From positions 35,503,959 to 35,567,958 of the forward strand of contig NC_087069.1 of NCBI RefSeq assembly GCF_963678635.1: DNA of 64,000 nt, read 5' to 3'. This DNA comes from Symsagittifera roscoffensis. Taxonomy: Eukaryota > Xenacoelomorpha > Acoela > Convolutidae. Positions 55,736 to 64,000 of the stretch are shown here, in pieces. Under the pieces are notes generated by a model. It was not told the origin of the DNA. It saw only the letters and a program-made list of their open reading frames with translations, and made no database searches. How positions within the stretch are numbered: position 1 is the stretch's first letter; the number at the start of each line of letters is the position of its first letter. A program made the position numbers and the translations under genes.

Positions 55736-56274
55736 TTAGATAGAATGAATATATTGAAATAAAAATATAAGGTAGGCTTTTTATCGAGATTTTTGTACTG
55801 ATGTTTGATCTGACAAAAAAAATTAGATTCCTTTTTAATTAAATAAAACGCAGCAAAAAGCAATCTGCGTTATGTTAATTTTTCTAATTTTGCATTGATC
55901 TTTTTCTCAGAAAATTGCGCTGAAGAAGTTGATCTTTTAAATGGCATAAAGGGAACTTTTCCGGATTGCAATTTTTGTTGAATTTGTCAAAAAAATCATG
56001 ATTTTAAGCCATTATTGATTTAGCCAAATTAATTAACTATTCAAACCACTTTTTCTCTTTATTTACTGGTGAAATTTCCTCAAATTCTGTGTTTGGTCCA
56101 AGCATATTTAGAATTGATTTTAAAAATATTGGAAAAAAGAGCCAAAAAATAAACAACTTAAAACCATTGTGTTCTACATTTCTCATACACTTTTGTTTTA
56201 TTTGTTGTTAGAAAAAAACCGTTAATCTTCCATAAACTGATTGTTATTACTGACGGTATCAAAAACTCTTTATG

Positions 56275-57640
56275 CACTGAATTGAAGCATGTTGAAATTA
56301 AAATTTATAGTAATTTTTTGATAATTACCAAACAACTTTTGCCTAACGGTGTTTAGCTCTTCAGCTGCTTTGGAACAGAATTTAGGCATCAAATGACAAT
56401 TTTTACACTAGTAAAAAAATTAAATTAGTAAAATGATTGCCAAGCTGGTAATTAACACAATATTTTGTTTTTCGCGAGATTTGAAGTATCCAGAGTTTGA
56501 ACCATGCCCTTACATATTCAAAAAAGAATAGTCTAATTTTCATGGATAAAAGTATTTTCCAACTGTTTCTATATCTGATCTCTTATATAGTTAATACTAA
56601 ACAAACTCATCAAACTTTGGTTGTTTTTGCTTCTTCAACCTCACAGATTTTGATAATCGTAAGGTTTTTCAAACTTTCAACATGAAAAAAACTTTCTCGA
56701 AATTGTTTAGAATCGTTTTGTAGAATTTTAGCCAGCTTGAAAATTTATGGTTCAATTGTTCCTTCAGAGTAGACTTCAAAAGCAGAGAAAAACCTAAATT
56801 GGTATTTTAGTTTCAATGAAATGGTCTTTTTTGGGAAAACTTTCATTTAGCTACTACATCTAAAGTTTTCGACAAGTGTTGATGTACATTGAAAATTATA
56901 TGAAAATTATATGAAAACATTTTGATTCTTTCCAATCATTTTAAGTTGCAATGATAGTTGAAATTAAAGTTTTTTAGTAACTTTTTGATAAACGTAACAA
57001 TTTTTGAATGTGCTTAGTTCTTCAACCACTATGAATTCCATATTAAGCATCAAATGGCAAGGTTTTTATGCATAAAAAATTCTAAGTTAAAAAATGCTAA
57101 GCTGCTTATTTAACAGGATTGGTTTTCCTTTTTCAGGATTTCCTAGGATTGCAGTGTGCAGATAAGGGCCATACAGATTCAAAAGAAGATAGTCGAATTT
57201 TAATGAAAGGAAAGTATTCCACTATTACTTTTACATCTGATCTTTTATATAATTCATAATAAATACGATCTTCAAATTTGCGCTAGATGTGTTTTCCCAC
57301 TTCAGATAACCATCAGGGGTGTAAAGAGTGGGTTTCAAACGTTAAGTATGAAAACTAAATACATGATTCTCGAAATCTTAGCGAGCTTTGACATTTTTTT
57401 AGTTAATTGGTTCTTCAGAGTAAAATTTCGTTAACAGGAAAACCTGAACCGGTATTTTTCTTTCAATTAAAACCTTAAATTTTTCGGAGAAATTTTTTTA
57501 ACTAATAAATCTAAAGTTATCAGGTTTTTGACAAGTGAAAGTTTTTGACAAGTAACACAAGTGAAAGTCATTTTAAAAACAGTTCGATTCTCTCCATAGA
57601 TTTTTCTCATGGATTCCACCAAAAAATTGTAAGCATCAAT
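56275..57640 (+). repeat. Diverged tandem duplication, ~670-bp unit
   Basis: GTTGAAATTAAA.TTT.TAGTAA.TTTTTGATAA (56292 and 56957), GCATCAAATG.CAA (56387 and 57049), TCTGATCT.TTATATA (56574 and 57236), GTTC.TTCAGAGTA (56755 and 57410) and CATCTAAAGTT..CGACAAGTG-like words (56865 and 57510) recur in order. Similarity is moderate, so the duplication is old. Confidence 0.65.
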
Positions 57641-58345
57641 CACTACCTTAATCTTTTCCAAACAACATTATTCTATTAAATACAAGGTGTAAGAGAGAGC
57701 AGTTGGCGTGCATAACAAAAGTGTTACAATGGTTTCTGAGATTGCTTAAATTGCCGCTGACACGACGCGTTAGAAATATGATAAAAAGCCCGAATTAAAT
57801 ATCCCAATTCAGTCCCGGGTTGATCAACCTAGAAAAATTCCCCTACGGTAGAATTTCTTTAAAAGATTTCTAGGAAAACTCGCTAATCTTACAACTTTCT
57901 CACAAAAATACTAAGGTTATTTTTTCAAAATGAATTTACTTTTTGAGAACACTAAAATTAAAAAAACCTTTCCGACTAAATTTTAGTGATTAGACTTTTT
58001 TTCTCAAAGTTCTCACAAAAAATTATCAAAGTAAATAAATTTGGTTTTAAAGTTTCGCAAATGCCGAGTCTGTATTGAAAAAAAAATTGTTTCATTCATT
58101 CAAACTAGGAAGAAAATTTTTGTATAGGATATTTCTTCTATCTTACAACTTTTCTTATAAGAAAAACTCTAAAATAGGAGCTTTTTCCTGCAAGTAAAAA
58201 ATGTAATTTTGAAAAAAATTTGCCTCAAAATCTACGCGAAGAATCGGAAAACGATGAAAATAGTTTGTTGAGCTCATATTTATATAATTTGTTGAGCTCA
58301 ATGTCTAAAAAGACATTCACCCAAAATAATTCTTTATAAAGTATC
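57641..58345. other. Intergenic, nothing recognised
   Basis: AT-rich. TTTGTTGAGCTCA is doubled at 58264 and 58286. No gene. Confidence 0.35.
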
Positions 58346-58429
58346 GAGTGTTTGAATTCGGATATTTTTGATTTTTGGTTATTTTTGAAACGTTTTAACA
58401 TAAGCAAAGATATCCGAATTCAAACACTC
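58346..58429. repeat. Perfect 20-bp inverted repeat
   Basis: GAGTGTTTGAATTCGGATAT (58346-58365) and its exact complement at 58410-58429 are separated by 44 bases. The transcript could fold into a stable hairpin. It may be the ends of a very short foldback element. Confidence 0.85.
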
Positions 58430-58439
58430 AAAAGTTTAT

Positions 58440-58558
58440 AAAATATAATCACAGGTGAATGTCTTTTTAATTTGAGCTCAAGATACGTTTTTAACTTAAT
58501 GCTATTAAAAAATTGCCGTCAAAAACGCATAATTTAAAAATCTGGCATACATTTCTTC
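58440..58558 (+). mobile_element. R2 fragment
   Basis: AATCACAGGTGAATGTCTTTTTAATTTGAGCTCAAGA and GCCGTCAAAAACG match the right half of R2 at 24.3 kb. Confidence 0.6.
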
Positions 58559-58722
58559 GTGGCTTCCGGCCTATAGTTGGAAAGGACAATTGTCGAAAAA
58601 AATTGAATTTTACTAAGCGTTTTCCACCTTTTGTTTTGCTAATGGGGAAATTCGCCATTAGTTTTAAAATCTGCATGTGCTTGACCGTCGATATTTTTCC
58701 GAATGTGGCGCCAAATCGATAC
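58559..58722 (+). CDS. Possible receptor TM2-like exon or pseudo-exon
   Basis: A frame (58513-58725) reads KLNFTKRFPPFVLLMGKFAISFKI and CMCLTVDIFP in two parts, an ICL1-TM2-like pattern, before a stop at 58723. The only donor that would join in phase to the exon at 58780 is the weak AAT|GTGGCG at 58705. If the 35786 exon supplies TM2, this would be a leftover or part of an alternative form. It is uncertain and may be chance. Confidence 0.22.
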
Positions 58723-58779
58723 TAGATGCTTCAGTGAAAGCATTTTACAAAATCGAATAAATAACTTTCCAACACAAAG

Positions 58780-59220
58780 GCACCTGGTATCTACTATTCA
58801 AGACACGAAGATGATTACTTTTACGATGGCTACAAATATACCAAAAGGCACAGTGACAATGCAATATTATCGATTTGGGAGGAAATCCGATTATACAAGA
58901 AAATTTTGAAGTATATTCCTGACTCGTTTTCTTTTTGGTCTCAAACATTTCTCATGACAGCTTTGGCAATCGAACGTTACATATTAATCGTTTTGGGACA
59001 GGATGCCAAAACTATTTTGAATTCCAAAAGGAGAAAACTATTGTATTCATTAACGGTTATTTTCAGTTTTGTCGTGCCATCTGTGCATGTGATAGATAGT
59101 TTCAGAGCTGAGTTTCTTGGAAAAAAAACACAATACGATTCGAGTAATTCGGATAATTACGAAAACTTTGCGTTTGTTGATTATTATTTCCTATCTGGTG
59201 GGAGGAGGAATGACCAAAGT
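58780..59220 (+). CDS. Rhodopsin-class receptor exon, TM3-TM4
   Basis: The frame is open from 58765 to the donor AGT|GTAAGT at 59221 and ends in phase 0. After a Tyr-rich extracellular stretch comes DSFSFWSQTFLMTALAIERY with ILIV, i.e. TM3 closing in E-R-Y (the DRY motif position), then a basic loop (NSKRRKL) and LLYSLTVIFSFVVPSVHVI (TM4), then an acidic extracellular loop (SSNSDNYENFAF). Known: E/D-R-Y at the TM3 end is the class A signature. Odd: the usual Cys at the top of TM3 is absent. The start at 58780 follows AACACAAAG, but acceptors near 58848 or 58854 would pair in phase with the exon at 35786; the border is undecided. Confidence 0.68.
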
Positions 59221-59714
59221 GTAAGTATATAAATTGAAGTGTAAGCATATAAATTAATTGTGTATGTCGCTATCAGCAACACAGAAAAACAAAGTTGTTA
59301 ATTGGTAACACAGGAAATTTGAATTTAGGTAACCTTTTTTCGGAAATTTTAAGGACGAAAAAATCAGTTTTTCGTTTCTGAGTTTTTCGGAGTTAATCAT
59401 TGTTTTCTAGAGTAAACTAATTGAATTTTTTGCCTAGTTTTTCAACTGATCTAGCGTTTTTCATAATTTATCTTCATTTGAGTTACTTTCTCTTGAAGGA
59501 AAAACGAGCAAAAAGCGAAAATGTTAGATGTTTTTTTCTCTCAACAAGCAGAAATATTGCAGAGGAAAAATTCGAAAGACGATCAAGACGGTTTTTTTAC
59601 GAAACACCTGATATTTATATGTTTTAGTATAGAGAAAAAGAGAAACAAAAAATCAAAGTACTGGCATTCCGGGTTGCGAAATCCGATACAATTCAGCAAA
59701 CTGCATTATATTTA

Positions 59715-60195
59715 GTTTCAGGATTTAACAAGACTGCTCGTATTACAGCGAACGTCTGAATGTCCCAACTGCCTTTTAAGAGTTGTGGTCGTCTATTGAA
59801 ATTGATGAAAATCAAAGCGAAAGAACTGATATTTAAAAATGTATGATTTTTTTTTGAAAAACAGTCCCAGAAACTTTATATAAATTTCAAAGTAAAATAT
59901 TCTACATAAAAATATTAACAGACAAAATAGCATGCCTCTATTCAACTTAGGACACTTTTTGAGACGCATAAAACATCTAATACTGAATAATAGCACGAAA
60001 AGTACCGCGCTGTAATTGTCCCAACATGGCAATCTATAAACACCCATAACTTAATAAAAAATGATAACAAGCAAAGCATTTGTTTAAATTTTAGATTAGG
60101 ATAATAATACTTTTCATTGGTAGAAGAAATTTCTGTCAAAAAAACTAGTTAAAAAATCTACCTTGGTCTGGAGAAAAATCACTCCGAGCAAAAAA
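59715..60195 (+). mobile_element. R2 fragment, diverged
   Basis: Keeps the left end (TTAACAAGACTGCTCGTAT), ACTGCCTTTTAAGAGTT, the central AATTGTCCCAACATGGCAAT and the right-half TTCTGTCAAAAA.ACTAGTTAAAAA. The end hairpin has decayed. Confidence 0.6.
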
Positions 60196-61383
60196 AAATC
60201 ACTCTTTCTTCAAAAATCTCAAAAAAGTGCCTTTCTTACTTCAAAAAAAAATTAAGATTTCGACATTACAATTTTTACACAGTTTTTGAATAGTTAGAGT
60301 TAAGAAACTGTTCTTGGTTTTTTCTTGCATTGTTTCGCTGATTTAGTAGAAAAGTCTTAGTTCAAGGTTGAAAGCATTTCTTTGAGTTTTAGGAACATTT
60401 TGAGCTTAAAGACGAACATGCCAAAACCTTTTTGATGATATTTCTTTGAGATTAAAAATTGTTTCCATGAAAATGTTGCTGAGTTGCAAAAGCTATTGAT
60501 AGTGATATGTAAATAAGACGACAAGACATTAAGAGGGCAAATAAGCAAATATGAGTTATTACAAGCAAAACGAATAGTTCAAGCTTAAGCTGTTTGATTT
60601 TCTCAGCAAAACAATGTGGATATTAGCGTGTAGCCTTGTTTTAAAGTACCACCAAAAGCGGTTTCTGTCTTTGCAGCTGAGTTCTTATTGACCGTATACT
60701 TTTGTTAATGATTTTTCAATGTGCTTTTAAAAAATCTTAAAGAGATTACTTGAGTGGTAATTGAAAAAAATTTCTGTCAAAAAATGAACACTGACGTAAT
60801 CACACAGGGGTCACTAGGAATGCTATTGTAAGCTACTTGGATCGGAATTTTTCTCTACAAAATGGCAAAAATTGGAAAACTGCCGTCATCTCAATGTTTA
60901 CTGAAAGTTAGCCTCGATAAGCATATTCCAGGGTCGTTGTGAGTACATTGTGAGCTATTTTGGTCGGATTTTTAAGACAATGGTCAAAATGGAACCTCGT
61001 CGAACTCTCACACATGGACCAGTGTCAAAAAATTTTTTTAAATGGAGCACCGCGGTCATCTCAATGAATAATGAAATTAAATATGTGAAACATATTCTAA
61101 GGCAACCGAATATGATGTCAAAAGCTAGCTGGGTCAGAAATCCACAATTGTCAAATTTTTTTTTTAGAGAATTAGTAAAAGTAGCCTTGATAAACATACT
61201 TTTGGATCAACGCACATACATGATGTTGTAAGTTCATCAGTTCGGAGTTGCTTTGAAAAACAGATTCTAGACCATCGAACATGTTGTTTTAAGCTAGTTG
61301 TGTTAGAATTTCTACTGTTAGAATTTCAACAGATGAAGCAACTTCAATTTTGGCTAGTATGCCTGTCAATTGTTATTCTGCGT

Positions 61384-61495
61384 GAATCTTGCAAAGATAA
61401 ACATACGTTACTTCGATTCATGCAAAAGCAACATAATCTTGCAAGATCTTGCAGGAAAGCATAATTTGCAAGATCTTGCAAGGTAAACAATGTCT
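61384..61495. repeat. Cluster of GCAAGATCTTGC palindromes
   Basis: AATCTTGCAA, TCTTGCAAGATCTTGCA and TTGCAAGATCTTGCAA (a perfect 16-bp palindrome) lie within 110 bases. The core AGATCT is shared with the cluster at 9.5 kb, but the flanks differ. Confidence 0.6.
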
Positions 61496-61599
61496 GTCGA
61501 GTAGGGGCAATTTCTTGGGTTTAATTTTTTTCTGTAACAGAAAACTATGACAAAAAACCTTTGATGTCATTGGGTTTAGCATACTAATAAAATGCTGAT

Positions 61600-62250
61600 T
61601 TGAATTATCCCGACAAAACGCAAAATCTTAGATTTTAAGACAGTATTTTCTGAAAGTGGATTGCTTTTTAGCTAAAATTGATCAGGACAAAACTTGCTCA
61701 GATTTCCAAAAGAAATAATATGGTGCAACTTATTTTGTGCAAATTTTGACCCAAAGTTCCCAAAAAAATTGAAAGTTTTTGGCTTTTTTAGTCAATCATA
61801 ATTTACGCCGGAGCTACCAAGTCAATCTTAGACATAAGTAACTGTCTTTGAGCCTCTCACATGGCCCAACAAACTTTAGGAAGGATACAAGCTGTAAAAC
61901 ATGACTTTATTTAATTTATTTTTGTTTGAAAGACATAAAAGGTGTTTTAACTATATAAAACACCAATTTTCATTGAGAAACAAATTTTGAACTTTTTGCT
62001 CAGTTTTTTTAGAGATTAAAGCGCTCTTGATTTTTTTAGTCTAAGTAAGAGGCTTTTTTTAAATAAATTCGTTAAGGATTGATTTGGTAGTTCTGGAATA
62101 AATTCTGATACACTAACAAAGCCAAAAAACGATACATTTTGGGGCAAAATTCCGAGTTTTTTTATAACAAACTGCACCATTTTTAATTCTGTTAAAAATC
62201 TAAGCACGTTTTGCTTCCATCCTTTTTAACCTAACTTAACGTCAATTCAA
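61600..62250. mobile_element. Foldback DNA element with ~130-bp imperfect arms
   Basis: AATATGGTGCAACTTATTTTG continuing to ACTACCAAGTCAATC-like sequence (61711-61835) is mirrored by 62080-62200 on the other strand (for example CAAACTGCACCATTTTTAATTC). It is related to the repeat at 1790-2300. Confidence 0.6.
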
Positions 62251-62344
62251 TTAGAAAAAAACGCGTGTTGAATTTCAAAATTAATGAGTTCTGTCCGAGT
62301 ACTTCAAATCAGTACTTTGGTCGATTCCTTGATGCAGCATATAC

Positions 62345-62790
62345 CAGGGTCGGATGAAGAATTGTCTCGAGGGGTGGGGGGGGGGGATGTTGTGTGTTGG
62401 TTTTTAGCGTTTTTTCAACAAAAACATTTCAAGTTTTTTGTCTAGTTTTTTAGATTGAACAAATCGATTTTCCGAGCACTCCCAGCACTCTATAAAAACC
62501 CAATTTTCTGCATCGCAGCCAAACTTTGAAAAAAAATCAGGTCAGAAATGACGTTGTTTGGAACTTTTTGACTTTTTTTACAACAGATTGTGATTTTTCG
62601 GCGCGCTCCCTTTCAAAGTTAGTAAATATTGGCGCAAGAGGAGCCTTTAGAAAAAACGTTGGGGAGCCGAAAACAAATGTCATAAATTAAAACTAAAGAG
62701 GTGACCCTCTGATTGGTGAAGGGTTTGAATCCATGAGAGAAAGGGGTGTTTGCACCACCGTTCTCCCACCCCCAAAACCGCACCTGGTAT
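62345..62790 (+). mobile_element. hAT-like MITE R1, fullest copy
   Basis: Starts CAGGGTCGGATGAAG, contains a poly-G run, TTTTTCGGCGCGCTCCCTTTC, AGTTAGTAAATATTGGCGC, GGGTTTGAATCCATGAGAGA, and ends CCCCCAAAACCGCACCTG. The flanks ATATAC and GTATAA do not give an obvious direct 8-bp target duplication. Confidence 0.65.
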
Positions 62791-62929
62791 AAATTGTTCA
62801 AACTCCACAATAAATTCTTATTTTTAGATTTCGAATTCTTTTGATAGATTATTCTAATACCACAATATTTATAAGAGGACACGCTTATGAAACCGGTTTC
62901 TGTCTAACCTAAATATTTTATTATTTCAG

Positions 62930-63496
62930 TGCGAAAATTGCAAAGCTGATTTTACCGTCAAAGTGCTGATGCCGCTGCTTTTATATACACCTATGGTGAT
63001 TGTATCCGGATATCTATACTGGAAAACGGCTCAAACTTTGAAAACTCTAAAGCACAATGACAGAAAAGATCTGCTGGCTACGTCTTTCATATCGCTTTGG
63101 GCTTGCTGGGTGATATGCTTGACGCCGTACACGATTAACACCGCATTATTCTTTTCGTTCAAATGGGATTATGTTGAGGATACTGGTTACGATGAATTGT
63201 ATCATGTTGATTTTTACTATTTTCTTACAAAATCAAACTTTTTAGATCAGAGTCATCAAAATGGCACTTTTTATCAAGACATATCTGAAAAGCACAGACG
63301 CTTTTTCCAGCTCGAAACTTCTCTACGGTTGCTTAAAATATCCTACAGTTTCCTGAATTCTTTGTTGCTTATCATCCTGCTCAAACCATTTAACGAGCCA
63401 CTAATCAAAATCTACAGGAACGCATTGAACAAGCTGAAGCAAGGAAGGAATGCCTTAAGCTCATTCGCGTCCAATAGGTTTCATCGCAAGAAATGA
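62930..63496 (+). CDS. Rhodopsin-class receptor, last exon, TM5-TM7
   Basis: The acceptor ATTATTTCAG opens 188 codons to TGA 63494-63496. It begins CENCKADF (extracellular loop 2 cysteines), then VLMPLLLYTPMVIVSGYLYW (TM5), a short basic loop (TLKHNDRKDL), SFISLWACWVICLTPYTINT (TM6; LTPYT stands where CWxP-type TM6 has its proline), a long extracellular loop 3 with Asp/Tyr/Phe, and ISYSFLNSLLLIILLKPFNE (TM7, N-S-L in place of NPxxY) followed by an amphipathic LIKIYRNALNKL and a basic tail. It joins the TM3-TM4 exon in phase 0. It is a divergent class A receptor; the ligand cannot be predicted. Confidence 0.7.
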   Translation, partial: CENCKADFTVKVLMPLLLYTPMVIVSGYLYWKTAQTLKTLKHNDRKDLLATSFISLWACWVICLTPYTINTALFFSFKWDYVEDTGYDELYHVDFYYFLTKSNFLDQSHQNGTFYQDISEKHRRFFQLETSLRLLKISYSFLNSLLLIILLKPFNEPLIKIYRNALNKLKQGRNALSSFASNRFHRKK

Positions 63497-63763
63497 GAGC
63501 GAATCAAGCGCAAAAGATTTTCACCGAAATTTGTAATTCTATTTCTATCCAAATTCCGCACTCTCCCTCAATGTGTCGTACCTTTTAGCACTAAAAATAT
63601 TTAGCTCAACAAATATTGATTTGGTCCCATATTTATATATGGGTTTGTTTTTACTAGCATCGATACATAGAGAAGGTTCAAGTATTTTTGACCATAATTT
63701 CTGATGGAGTTTTTTTTCGTCCTGCGGCTCTAGATAATAATTTGATTCACGCCACCCTGGCAG
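63497..63763. other. Downstream of receptor stop
   Basis: AT-rich. TATTTATATATGGG (63630) is palindrome-like. No AATAAA is obvious near the stop. Confidence 0.35.
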
Positions 63764-63987
63764 TTCCCTGGATTGATCACCTCTTTGTTCACCACAAGCT
63801 TTTTGACTATCCTTAATTTTATTTGCGCAACTTTTGCACGAAAAACGGTTGAAATTTACTGTTTATTAAAATTGATCTCATCGTGTAACCATATATTCTT
63901 CATCCTTGCAATCTTTCTCCTCGATATCATTCTACTTTTTTCTCACACCGTTTTATCTTTTTCTCGGTATCGTAAATTTTACTGCAG
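63764..63987 (+). CDS. Possible second receptor exon at window edge
   Basis: A frame after CCACCCTGGCAG runs to a donor-like TGCAG|GTAATC at 63988 (phase 2). It has two hydrophobic spans, LITSLFTTSFLTILNFI and IFFILAIFLLDIILLF, the second ending SFSRYRKF, which recalls TM2-TM3 with S-R-Y at the DRY position. The Cys-to-Arg distance is two residues longer than usual. It lies only 268 bases after the previous receptor stop and there is no TM1 exon between, so it may be a neighbouring relative, a fragment, or chance hydrophobic sequence. Confidence 0.28.
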
Positions 63988-64000
63988 GTAATCAGTGCTC

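Larger units (their letters stand above)
59221..62929 (+). other. Receptor intron with repeat insertions
   Basis: Between two phase-0 exons. It holds an R2 fragment (59715-60195: AACAAGACTGCTCG, ACTGCCTTTTAAG, TGTCCCAACATGGCAATCT), a Leu/Lys-rich stretch without gene features (60200-61380), TTGCAAGATCTTGCAA palindromes (61435-61490), a foldback element (61600-62250) and an R1 copy (62345-62790). Confidence 0.55.

Noticed and set aside
55491-55739. 82-codon Tyr/Ile/Asp-rich frame
   Set aside because: Produced by the 16-18-base minisatellite.
61097-61231. Frame at 60950-61231 as a gene
   Set aside because: Lies in the intron between two in-phase receptor exons, with no domain, and the minus strand is open over the same stretch.

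Overview
The window looks like nuclear DNA of an invertebrate animal. It is AT-rich, has spliceosomal introns with GT..AG borders and pyrimidine-rich acceptors, and has very low gene density. Host genes seen are a trehalose-6-phosphate phosphatase, a C-type-lectin-like gene and rhodopsin-class receptor exons. A tunicate (possibly a larvacean) is a guess only; nothing in the sequence proves the phylum. All genes found lie on the + strand. A 200-base assembly gap sits at 26814-27013.

Left part (1-9.3 kb): two exons that together look like a C-type lectin domain (about 1456-1687 and 2630-2863), then a five-exon trehalose-6-phosphate phosphatase gene (5892-9314) whose introns are all phase 0. A cluster of TTCAGATCTGAA palindromes lies just downstream.

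Repeat-rich left-centre (9.8-32.6 kb): an LTR-like fragment between 65-bp direct repeats; a tandem triplication of a 2.65-kb unit (10769-18706), each unit carrying decayed pieces of a viral-type envelope gene and of the unknown ORF that follows it; a fourth, older decayed copy (20.4-22.3 kb); a tandem pair of a 0.53-kb dispersed repeat with a third copy inverted at 32 kb; and a 135-bp tandem array that runs into the gap.

Centre (33.4-45 kb): a decayed LTR-element stretch ending in a polypurine tract, a 600-bp MITE full of GGAATCCGC words, a receptor exon encoding TM1-TM2 (35786-36021), then about 8.6 kb of very diverged tandem repeats of roughly 85 bp.

The most unusual part is 47.3-54.65 kb: a 5'-truncated but otherwise nearly intact retroelement or virus-like unit. 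It has three overlapping reading frames: an unknown Pro/Ser/Thr-rich frame, an 872-residue envelope glycoprotein, and a 601-residue unknown protein. The last two overlap by ATGA. A near-perfect 79-nt intron follows the last stop, and an LTR-like tail with a covarying hairpin closes the unit. It is the intact relative of the decayed copies at 11-22 kb.

Right part (55-64 kb): small repeats, then receptor exons for TM3-TM4 (58780-59220) and TM5-TM7 (62930-63496). With the 35.8-kb exon these could form one receptor gene whose >22-kb intron holds both the satellite array and the virus-like unit.
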